64,000 bases of DNA from positions 63,512,253 through 63,576,252 of the forward strand of contig CM034535.1 in the NCBI GenBank assembly GCA_020002185.1, written 5' to 3'. This stretch comes from Paraescarpia echinospica. Taxonomy: Eukaryota; Annelida; Polychaeta; Sabellida; Siboglinidae. Positions 34,368 to 43,311 of the stretch are shown in pieces; position 1 is the stretch's first letter; the number at the start of each line of letters is the position of its first letter. Under the pieces are notes generated by a model, which was not told the origin of the DNA, did no database searches, and was given only the letters and a program-made list of their open reading frames with translations. The position numbers and the translations under genes were made by a program.

Positions 34368-34719
34368 GAGCGTCGTGCCTACATCTGACCGTAAGAGCCG
34401 AGACAAGGCTGTCCCATCCCCACAGCGACAGTCGAACACCGTCGTTTCTCCTAATCCACAGACAGAGGGATATGAGATGATTACTCACCCAGTTGCTGAA
34501 TACCAATCTCTCTCTCCATCATACACTGTTCCTGTCGTTCCCAAAGTGTACGCTTCAATTGGGGCCTTTTCGCCACAACCGCAGCAGTCGAACACCGTCT
34601 TTTCTCATCACGTAGCGTCGACAAACTACGAAGCTCTCTCTTCAAGCGTTCGTGTACCCGTCGCTCATAAAGTGTACGCCTCGCTGAAAGGCCCTATGCA
34701 GGGTGCTAGCCACAAATAA
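34368..34719 (+). CDS. Receptor gene last exon: ITAM-bearing cytoplasmic tail
   Basis: Acceptor GCTGTATGTTTACAG ends at 34367; phase 2 start; stop TAA at 34717-34719. It reads SVVPTSDRKSRDKAVPSPQ and then two imperfect copies of a segment starting SNTV and ending KVYAS(I/L). Tyrosine motifs in order: EGYEMI, EYQSL, VYASI, NYEAL, VYASL. EGYEMI-THPVAE-YQSL has the spacing Y-x2-I-x6-Y-x2-L with an acidic residue at -2, which is the ITAM consensus bound by tandem SH2 kinases of the Syk/ZAP-70 type once phosphorylated. The later pairs have 12-residue gaps (YQSL...YASI, YEAL...YASL). The motif is seen directly; signalling function is inference. The same Y-x-x-hydrophobic motifs could instead serve endocytic sorting. 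Confidence 0.75.
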
Positions 34720-35060
34720 GTAAGACGAGATTCGTTACCAGTTCAGTGCTGCCCTCTCTCGGTGATATTTATATATATCCCGATCTTCCGCAATTTTCGT
34801 CCACTCTTGACTGTTCATATTATCCCTTTAGCTTACGTAAGAAAAATCACGTTTGTGAAAACGTTGCATAGAATCTTGGCAACAGTGCTTAAGGTTAGCT
34901 CATTAATGTTGTCTACATGAACACGATTGTGACCATTTTTCTGTGATGATTTAATATGATTTTGAACGATTCTTTTTAGGGAAGTTATTAAATTATTCAA
35001 TAAGCATTAATATTAAATACACAAATATTACCATGCTTGAGTTTATTTAATTATTCTGTG

Positions 35061-35066
35061 AATAAA
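35061..35066 (+). other. Candidate polyadenylation signal of receptor gene
   Basis: AATAAA about 340 bp after the receptor stop codon; an ATTAAA lies slightly upstream (about 35012). Confidence 0.35.
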
Positions 35067-35069
35067 TAT

Positions 35070-36950
35070 ACACAACATAAAATAATAATATAATAATGGT
35101 ACGATATCATTGGTAATTTGTATACGATATTTTTTTTAGCAATGTTGCCAATATTCTACCCGGTTTATTTTGTATACATAACCTGGTGGATTACTTTCGA
35201 GATGACTCTGCACACACTGTCTCTTCATTATAGGTTATATCGAACGTCAAGTGCTGTACCGTACAGTATGAAAATGTGTTATTGTAAATAGCCATATAAT
35301 TTTTTTGGAAATTGAAATAACTAACAAAACTATGAAGGTCAAGGCGACTCCAGTTAATTAATGCATCGCATTTTGCTAGCATGGACCCCCTTTTAATAAT
35401 AGTAAAACAACTAATAATAATAGTAATAATTCCAAGTAGTTATAGTAATAACAATTAGTTAGTATAAAGTAGTACACTATTAGTAAAGTAATACAATATT
35501 AATACAAATGTACAATTACATAATATGTTATATACTATTATATATTACAGGTGCATCCCTTAAGGATAAAGAAATGGCATTTATAATTAATAATTAGGTA
35601 TTTTTATGAGTAGTGAAACCCTGTAGACTATGAGTATAAATGTTATCAAGGATAATATTTGGAGTTATATTTGGAATATTGTTGGCTGTTTCTACTGTGT
35701 GTATATTTATATATGTATATATGTATGTGTATATATATATATATACATATATATATATACATGTATATATATATATACATATATATTGTTTGGCATATTC
35801 ATGATTGATTCTGGGAATAAATAGGTTCAAATGTGATCAATTTCGTGATGTGTTGTGTTCAGTATCATCTTGTTAAAAGTCTTCATAACGATAGAGTTCA
35901 TACAACTTCCCCATTAGTTCTCTCCCACGCATAGGCCTACTAAAATCGCGAGACTATGGTATCGGTATGAGGCTTTATGGTGTTAATGATCATCAATAAA
36001 ACAGTTTAACTGCCTCAATGTGTCTTCAATCTTTGACGTAACTGGATTCATCATATATCTCTTGGCGATCTTTTTGGATCCTTTGAGATTAGTTGTTCTG
36101 TCATAATTAACTTCGTTGTGATAGTTCCTTATGGCATCATACAAGAAAGATATTGACAGTTCTTTAATTAAAAGTGCACACATGAACACATCCAGCTTGT
36201 GGATATACGGATATACACACGCGTGATTTGATCACAACATTGAGGAAGCGGACAAACTGGATGCATGCCCAATCATAACACGTGTTGCAGTCGTAGAGGT
36301 CGTAAGTATCCAGAAATTAAATATAGTTTAGAATCACAAGGAAAATGGAACTATATTGGGAAATAATAGTTATGATAAAACACTGATGTGCTGGGAGTCA
36401 TGTTGGAATTATGCAATTTAACAAATGCGCAATCTTTTGTACATGTCTAGAGCCCCATACAACTAAATGGCATTTATAATAATTCTGAAATTCTAACTAT
36501 GATTGGTTATAATGATCAAATCATTGATATGTAGATTGTATGCAAATTTTTAAACTCCCGGTCATAACAGCTGTTTCATTCTTTAATAGCGAGAGCATCC
36601 AGACTTACTGTACTTAGAATAATTGTGAAATTCCAAATACTATTGGATTATGATCAAAATTCTGATATGGAGCCAAGTTGGATTTATGGAAATTAAACAA
36701 AATTGCCCAAGGGTGCCATTGTGGCACCCGCCGGATTTTGTTTCTTGATACTCTCGTTGTCAACAATCATAAAAAAACGTAACTCATATTCGATTTCTAG
36801 GTATACACCCTTGGTTGCTCGCCAAAGAAAACACTTTATTAAAAAAGAATGAGAAAGCAAAGGAGGATTGGTTGTTTTGGCAGTGCAAAGAAATATATTA
36901 AAAGCTTTCGAAATGAAGCTTACATAGACGCATCAAAATATACAGTTTTT
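35070..36950. other. AT-rich intergenic region
   Basis: It contains a TA-rich microsatellite (about 35700-35790), TAA/TAG-type repeats (35395-35530), imperfect repeats of a phrase like TTCTGATATGGAGCCAAGTTGG between 36370 and 36700, and a perfect short hairpin at 36711-36729. No gene was recognised. Confidence 0.5.
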
Positions 36951-36959
36951 AATTAACGC

Positions 36960-37259
36960 ATGCGTAACGAGAACCTGTGCGGACGGATGTTGTCAATAAC
37001 AAGTGCTTCCGTTGACGTCATAATTGGCTCGGATGGTGACGTCACATGCCGTGAGGCCTCGTCTCGCTTTGCTCTCTTGAACAAGAGATTGCTTTCCAAG
37101 TTACCGGGAGAGGAAAGAGTTATTCGGGCGGCTGAGCAAGATGTCGGGCTGAATGACGAGGAAGACGATTATCGTGTCCTCCATGCTTTTCGCATCCGCT
37201 TGATCGCTGCGCCGTCTGCACGCCCCATTCACGCTACCACGCGCAATATTCACACGTAA
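36960..37259 (+). CDS. Uncertain short open frame upstream of the CGP gene
   Basis: A 99-codon frame whose central part (SRFALLNKRLLSKLPGEERV, then AAEQDVGLNDEEDDYRVLHA) has protein-like composition and GC-rich third positions. It overlaps the paired CRE sites and ends 17 bp before the ATG of the cysteine-rich gene. Its last codons overlap a strong donor (CACAC|GTAAGT, 37255/37256), so it could be a first exon spliced elsewhere, an upstream ORF, or chance. No family recognised. Confidence 0.3.
   Translation: MRNENLCGRMLSITSASVDVIIGSDGDVTCREASSRFALLNKRLLSKLPGEERVIRAAEQDVGLNDEEDDYRVLHAFRIRLIAAPSARPIHATTRNIHT
37013..37044. promoter_or_regulatory. Paired CRE palindromes (TGACGTCA x2)
   Basis: TGACGTCA occurs at 37013-37020 and 37037-37044, 24 bp start to start, about 240 bp upstream of the cysteine-rich ORF. 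CREB/CREM/ATF proteins bind this palindrome. In mammals CREM-tau drives many post-meiotic sperm genes through it; use here is inference. No TATA box is evident between the sites and the ATG. Confidence 0.45.
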
Positions 37260-37276
37260 GTGTTTTGGGTTACGCA

Positions 37277-37912
37277 ATGGTTAAAGGAAACGATTGTCAA
37301 CGATGTCGACGCCGTTCGCAGTGTCCGCCACGTGCATCATGCGACCCTTGTTGTCTGTCATATGGACCATGCTGCCCGCCGCGTAGACCGCGCAAGCCGA
37401 AGAGACCGCCGAAGAGACCGCCGAAGAAACCCAAATGCCCATATTGCTGCCTACCATGTGGACCATGCTGCCCGCCATGTGGACCATGTTACCCGCCATG
37501 TGGACCATGCTACCCGTCATGTGGACCGTGCTGCCCGCCTTGTGGCCCATGCTGCCCGCCGTGTGGACCATGTTGTCCGCCATGTGGACCATACTGTCCG
37601 CCGTGTGGACAATGCCCCCCGCCGTGTGGACCATGCCCCCCGCAGTGTGGACCATGCCCCCCGCCGTGTGGACCATGCCCCCCGCCGTGTGGACCATGCT
37701 GTCCGCCGTGTGGACCATGCTGTCCGCCGTGTGGACCGTGCCCCCCGCCGTGTGGACCATGCTGCCCGCCACCATGCTGCCCTCCACCCTGTCCGCCACG
37801 GAAGCGCAAACGATCGCCCAAACGCTACCCATCCAAGTGCTGTCCCCCGCCAAAGCCCAGGCGCCGGAAAAAGTCATGCGTGTGCCGCCGATGTCCATGC
37901 GTCTGCTGCTAG
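37277..37912 (+). CDS. Cys-Gly-Pro heptad-repeat protein (sperm Mst(3)CGP-like)
   Basis: An intronless 211-residue frame starting at ATG 37277. It has three parts. The N-terminus (about 1-57) mixes Cys pairs with basic clusters (RRPRKPKRPPKRPPKKPK). The middle (about 58-165) has some 15 copies of a heptad, [P/S/Q]-C-G-P-C-[C/Y/P]-P, encoded by a 21-bp unit. The C-terminus is Arg/Lys-Cys-rich (RKRKRSPKRYPSK, CVCRRCPCVCC). Cys-Gly-Pro repeats are the signature of the Drosophila Mst(3)CGP sperm-tail proteins and resemble the C-P-rich tail of vertebrate ODF1; the basic, Cys-rich ends are also protamine-like. Keratin-associated-like or structural secreted proteins are alternatives, but there is no signal peptide. 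Antisense and other frames are also open because the repeat length is a multiple of three; this frame is preferred for its ATG, composition and symmetric ends. Confidence 0.6.
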   Translation: MVKGNDCQRCRRRSQCPPRASCDPCCLSYGPCCPPRRPRKPKRPPKRPPKKPKCPYCCLPCGPCCPPCGPCYPPCGPCYPSCGPCCPPCGPCCPPCGPCCPPCGPYCPPCGQCPPPCGPCPPQCGPCPPPCGPCPPPCGPCCPPCGPCCPPCGPCPPPCGPCCPPPCCPPPCPPRKRKRSPKRYPSKCCPPPKPRRRKKSCVCRRCPCVCC

Positions 37913-38125
37913 GCTGCAGGAGTATTACCAGAACTCGAAACACATTTTCTTAAAGCCCGCAGTGGGACAAACTCTGATTCACGGAATATGAACGTTATGA
38001 CAATTTATTTGGCTTATCGTACCATTCGTGTCAGTTGCGCAAGAGTGTACGCTATACTGTGCCATGCGCTCATGTCGTTTTTATGTCACTGTCCTTCGTC
38101 GTATAATCGGAGGTCTTTCCAAACA

Positions 38126-38139
38126 ATTAAACTATTAAA
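38126..38139 (+). other. Candidate polyadenylation signals of CGP gene
   Basis: Two ATTAAA hexamers (38126 and 38134) about 215 bp downstream of the stop codon. Confidence 0.3.
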
Positions 38140-38940
38140 CTGACTGCAAGAAAACTGCATTGGTTCTCTCTAAAACAAAACAGAAAAGTAAGACGCCAAC
38201 GACTTTGGTGGCGCCATAAACGGCTGCTCGGAAACTGACGGTCTACAACACATCAGAAACTAGTGACGTTACAGGCGGCCATTCAATAATAGGTTGTAAC
38301 GTTGCAATCGATTCCTCCTCTGCGCAGACAGGCGACACTAGTAAAGATAATGATGATACTTGATAATTATGCTAACTGGAGACTTCCGGTGGTGAAATGG
38401 TTTGAATTTGGTGTAGCAAACATGCGAAAATATAAGGATATTTGATCAAGATAAGTGATATTATTGAGTGTATAGCATACATAACGTAATTATAGATATA
38501 TATTAAGCAATATTTTTGTTAAAAATTAGCTAGAGGGAGTAATCTAGGGTAGATTAAAATTAGGCGATTTGCGAGCGATAATTGGGGGCGTTAATATAAT
38601 CGGAACGTTGTTTACAAAGTAGGTCACTGGCGAAGTTAACGTAACGTGAACGACAATAGAATAGCGTTATATGAAATAATCGATGTAGTTAGATGAGTAA
38701 TTAAAACCTGAAATAACAACCTTTTAAAGTGTATATTAGTACATAGGAAACAGTCTTTGTAAAGACTACCTTGTATCTAAGCCTAAATTGAATACATTGT
38801 CATCGACATCGTAACTAGGTAAGGCACGGTGTGTCACTGTGTGTTAACAAATATAAATAACTACAACCTAAACAATCTGGTGTAAATTGTACACAGAAAA
38901 TTCTTTTCATAGACTATATAAAACTATTTTGAACATAAAT
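38140..38940. other. Region between CGP gene and CR1 element
   Basis: No coding signal; the part after about 38300 may be the 5' UTR of the downstream retrotransposon, but the boundary cannot be fixed from one copy. Confidence 0.35.
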
Positions 38941-38958
38941 AAATTCTGATATGGCACA

Positions 38959-39372
38959 TTGCAAGCGGCAACTCAGGGCAAAAGACATTTAGTTTGCAAC
39001 GACTGCCAGAGTTGGGTGGATTTTGCGTTGTCTGGCTGTCCAAAATCATGGGCAGAGGCGAAAAATGACGGATTCACCTTTCGGTGTATGGGGTGTTTGA
39101 GGGTGGAATGTCTGATGAATGAGGTGTGTAAGTTGACGGATATAGTGAAGGAGATGGAGGTGAGACTCAACATAGAAATAGATGGAGCGGAGAGGTATGA
39201 CGCGGAGAGAGTTGAGAATTCTACAACACAGAAGGAGCAGAGTTGTGACAGGGAGACTGAAGAAACGAGACTGAGAGGAGGGAAGGTGATCGGTGTGAAT
39301 GAACAAGAAATTGAGAAGACAGAGGGACGGAGGAAAAGTGTTCGACAGAGAAAAAACGGGTCAGTGGGGTAG
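38959..39372 (+). pseudogene. CR1 ORF1, N-terminal PHD-like zinc finger
   Basis: It reads RHLVCNDCQSWVDFALSGCP then FTFRCMGCLRVECL: a C-x2-C-x-W ... C ... F-x-C-x2-C layout like the PHD fingers found at the start of ORF1 in CR1-clade elements, followed by a probable coiled coil (LTDIVKEMEVRL). The frame shifts by one base into 39299-40342. Confidence 0.6.
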
Positions 39373-40342
39373 ATCAACAGGTAGTCAGACTGTAGAGAAC
39401 GAGGAGAGACGCGACAGCGATACAGGTGGTGAAGAGGTAGATACCAAAGAGGCAGTTGGTAAGACTGTGAGACAGAAGACTGATGGAAGAAGACAGAGTG
39501 TTCAGCAAAAAACAGAAAACATGACATGCGTGAAGGTGACAGGGGAGAAAGTGACCGTAGTGAAGGATGTAGCCGGGGAAAAGGCACGGGAGAGGAGAGA
39601 AGAACATGTGATGGGAGGAAAGATGAAGGGACGAAAGGAAGTGAGAGTAAATGTGCTAGAAGAGAAGATGACAGGAGGAAAGGGGACAAGAGAAAACGCG
39701 ACAGGAAAGAAGGGAATGGAAGAGAATGTGACAGGAGAGAAGACGGCAAGAGGAAAAGACAACAACCAGACATATGCAAACCGGAGGAGCTACTCCGAGG
39801 CAGTGATTGAGGGGGCAAGGAGAAAAGAGAGAGTGTTTATGGGCGATTCAATTCTGAGAAAAACAGACAAGACTATATGCGAGGGGAAGGACGTTGTTGT
39901 ACGTCTACCGGGGGCTAGGATAAAGCATGTGATCGAAATGGTAGAGAAGGTATTGGGGCATGGCAAGGGTGGGTCTATACTAGTACACGTAGGGACAAAC
40001 AATGCAGACAAGGAGGGAACAACTGGGATAGTTCAGAAGTACAGACATTTAGTGAGGAAGCTAAAGAAGACAAGCGTGGAACAGGTTGTTCTCTCAGGAA
40101 TTTTGCCAGTAATGGGAGGAAGGGGGGCAACATACAGAAACTGTAAGAGGATGGCGATCAACGCACTAGTTGAGCAGATTTGTGAAGAAGAGAGCGTGGG
40201 ATTCACAGATTTATGGGGGTACTTTGTTGGGAGAGAAGATATGTACATGAGAGATGGCCTCCATCTAAGTGGAAAGGGGCAGCAGTATTCTCAGAGAATC
40301 TGCTACGATCTGTTGACAGTGGGACAGGTTGCATCTATTTAA
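39299..40342 (+). pseudogene. CR1 ORF1, charged linker and SGNH/GDSL esterase
   Basis: The first half is a repetitive charged linker with recurring V-T-G-E-K / T-G-G-K phrases. The second half is an SGNH hydrolase: VFMGDSILRKTD (catalytic Ser in G-D-S), VHVGTNNADK (Asn block), ILPVMGGRG and MRDGLHLSGKGQ (Asp/His block). All catalytic blocks are intact. Such esterase domains are known in ORF1 of CR1-clade elements and are thought to act in lipid or membrane contact of the RNP. Confidence 0.8.
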
Positions 40343-40429
40343 ACTAAATTCGCAGGTGGGACTCGCAGAGAAGCCTGAAACTGGAGGCATAGATAAAGAC
40401 AGCAAAAATAATTCAGCAAAGAACAGTCT

Positions 40430-41100
40430 GGAAAACTGTTCTGAAGCTGGATATAAATGTGTTTGTTTAAATGCAAGGAGTATAGTAAACAAAAGAAATG
40501 AAGTAAACATTATGGTAGACAATATTGACCCTCACATAATAGGTATAACCGAATCATGAGCAACCACCGATATATCAGATGCCGAATTGGGACTTACAGG
40601 ATATGTAATGTTTAGGAAAGATAGAATAGGAAGAAGGGGAGGTGGAGTTATTTTAAATATTAAAGAATCTATCCAGGATGATGAAATAAAATTAGACAGA
40701 GAAGCAGATTGCGAGGGAGCTGTTTGGTGTAACATAGTTACAGGAAATTCAACGTTAACGATTGGATTAGTTTATTGAAGTCCAAACATAAGCATAGAAG
40801 AGAATGGAAAAATATAAAACGCTATAAGGGAAGTGAGCAAACGGGACTGTGTTATTATGGGGGATTTTAACCATGGGCATATAAAATGGAAATCTCTACA
40901 GAGTATGGGTAATGAGGACCACAAGTTTTTAGTTTTAGTACAAGATAGTTTCCTTTCTCAACATGTGCTAGAACCAACTAGGGGAAAGAATGACATAGTT
41001 TTGTCCTCACAGAATGAATTAGTTGACAATGTCAGGATATGTGAGCCACTGTGGAATAGTGATCACAACCAGATACATTTTACCATCAAAGTAAAATCAG
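40430..41100 (+). pseudogene. CR1 endonuclease domain, interrupted
   Basis: Blocks: CLNARSIVNKRNEVNIMV, PHIIGITES (followed by a stop where Trp is expected), RIGRRGGGVILNI, VIMGDFNHGHIKW and NSDHNQIHF. These are the AP-endonuclease motifs. At least three stops interrupt the domain. Confidence 0.8.
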
Positions 41101-41344
41101 AAAGGAATAGTAAAAAGCAGTACAGGAGAAATTTCCACAAAGGAAAATATAAGGACATAAGGAAATATTTAGCAAAGATAGACTGGAATAACACACTGAA
41201 GAATAAGACAGCAACAGAATGCTGAAATATCTTAAAGAGTAAAATGGAATGCATCATCGTCAAATTTGTTCCCTTAAAAAAAACGGGAAACGGTCCAAAA
41301 AGAAACACTTATCGAAAGAAGCCATTAGAAAAATTAAGTATAAA

Positions 41345-42955
41345 CAAATGATGTGGAAGTCATATAGACGTACTAGAAATGACGAAGACTACAACATTTA
41401 TAAAGAAGCACTAAACCAAGCTACATCTGAAATTAGAAATTCAAAGAGAAGCTATGAACATAAATTAGCTTGTAATATAAAACATGACAGCAAGAGTTTT
41501 TATGCGTATGTTCGAAGCAAACAGAAAGTTCAGGATAAGGTCGGTCCTCTAGAAGATAGTGCTGGAAATATAATATCGGAAGGATTCTTAATGGCAGAAG
41601 ACCTGAATGAGTATTTTAGTTCAGTGTTTACCAGAGAAGACATTATTTCACTGCCAGTACCAGAGGCTAAGTTCAAGGGGTCAGAATCATGCTATTTAAG
41701 ACAGTTAATTGTAACCCCAGAAATGGTAGCTAAGAAAATTAGGGCTACGAAGGATAATAAATCACCTGGAGTGGATGGTATTCCACCCAAACTACTATTG
41801 GAAATTGGAGAACAAATTAGCATACCGCTTGCAACAGTTTTCAACTTGTCATTAGAAGAGGGAAAGGTTCCTTTAGAATGGAAAGAAGCAAACATTATAC
41901 CGTTATTTAAAAAAGGTTCGAGAAACTAGTCAAATAATTATAGACCAGTTAGTTTAACATCGGTGATTTGTAAATTATTAGAAAGACTAATTAAATATCA
42001 CATGGTGGATTTTCTTGTTAAACATAACTTGATAAACCCATCTCAACATGGGTTTTTAAAAGCGAGGTCATACTTAACAAATATGTTGTGTTTTTGGAAG
42101 ATATCACTAAGTGGGTAGATGATGGATCACCAATAGATATCATCTACTTAGATTTTCAAAAAGCTTTCGACAAAGTGCCACATCAAAGATTACTGCTTAA
42201 ACTAAAGGCCCATGGCATAGGAAATGGTATTAACTGGATAGAAAAATGGCTGATTGACAGAAGACAACGAGTAGTTGTTGATGGGGAGGCTTCAAACTGG
42301 AAATCAGTTTTGAGTGGGGTTCCACAGGGATCAGTACTGGGACCTATATTATTCTTTATATATATAAACGATTTGGACGATGATATAGCTAGCAAGGTGT
42401 TGAAGTTTGCACATGATACAAAAGTGTTTATAAGGATTAAAAGTGATGGAGATAGACAGTATTTGCAAGATGTTCTTGACAGGTTGATCAAATGGTCTGA
42501 AAAGTGGCAAATGTTCAATTTTGGAAAATGTAAATGCCTTCACACATGACATGGGAACGAATATGTAGAATATACAATGGGGGAACTGTACTAAGTACTG
42601 CTGTAAAAAAAAAGACTTAGGGCTGGCAATTAGTGCTGACATGAAGGTTTCAAAGCAGTGTGGAATTGCAGCTTCAAAAGGATATCAAATCCTTGGATTG
42701 ATTAGGCGAAATATAGCATATAAAGAAAAAGAACTAATAATACCGCTGTACAAAACAATAGTTAGGCCTCATTTAGAATATTGTATACAAGCGTGGTGGC
42801 CATACCGCAAGAAGGACATAGATATGCTAGAAAGAGTACAGAGGAGAGCGACTAAAATGATACTAAAACTGAGGGATCTTAGTTATGAAAAACGCCTAAA
42901 AGAATGTGGTTTAATAACACTAGAGACCAGGAGATTGAGAGGAGATCAGATATAA
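41345..42955 (+). pseudogene. CR1 reverse transcriptase, catalytically dead
   Basis: Blocks: MMWKSYRRTRNDEDYN, NKSPGVDGIPPKLL, EANIIPLFKKGSRN (then a stop), NYRPVSLTSVICKLLERL, IYLDFQKAFDKVPHQRL (motif A), SGVPQGSVLGPILF (motif B), KFAHDTKVF (motif C, FADD changed to FAHD), then VRPHLEYCIQAWWPYRKKD, LERVQRRATKMI and LETRRLRGDQI. The 6.2-kb tandem unit begins just after the FAHD box (42425). Confidence 0.85.
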
Positions 42956-43257
42956 ATGTTTAAAATATTGAATGGTTATTAAAATATTGATAGATTTATG
43001 TTTTTTTTTCAGTTAAGAAAGATAGAAAGACTAGAGGACATGAAGTTACATTAGTAAAGGAGCAGTGTAGATTAGACGTAAGAAAGTTCTCATTTTCACA
43101 AAGGACTGAATGAATGGAACAGATTATCTGATGATTGTGTGAGTGCTAGTAGTGTGAATATGTTTAAAAATAAAATCGACACATACATCAGAAGGGCTGG
43201 ATATATGTAACTAAAAGGGTTGGTCTGTCGATAAGCCAAAGGGCTTCCTTGTCTTCC

Positions 43258-43287
43258 TGCCATCTAGAGTTAATTCTCTGGATGGCA
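43258..43287 (+). other. 3' hairpin of CR1 element
   Basis: TGCCATCTAGAG, loop TTAATT, CTCTGGATGGCA: a 12-bp stem with a single wobble position (U-G), directly before the doubled CTTGTTAAAT tail. It probably forms the RNA structure recognised by the element's RT; repeated at the equivalent places in copies 2 and 3. Confidence 0.65.
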
Positions 43288-43311
43288 ATCTTGTTAAATC
43301 TTGTTAAATTA

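Larger units (their letters stand above)
38940..43311 (+). mobile_element. Near full-length CR1-clade retrotransposon, inactive
   Basis: ORF1 (PHD-like finger plus SGNH esterase), endonuclease, RT and C-terminal region follow in order on the plus strand. The 3' end has a hairpin and a doubled CTTGTTAAAT tail. This copy carries a frameshift in ORF1, stops in the endonuclease (for example TGA in ITES* at 40557 and in VY* at 40776), and a D-to-H change in the catalytic box. A second copy of the family starts at 61688. The 5' boundary is uncertain. Confidence 0.85.

Noticed and set aside
37260..37991. Overlapping frames in the CGP repeat (HVDHAARR, MWTMLPA and antisense GGHGPHGG types)
   Set aside because: The 21-bp repeat is open in all six frames; the C-G-P frame has the best start, ends and composition.
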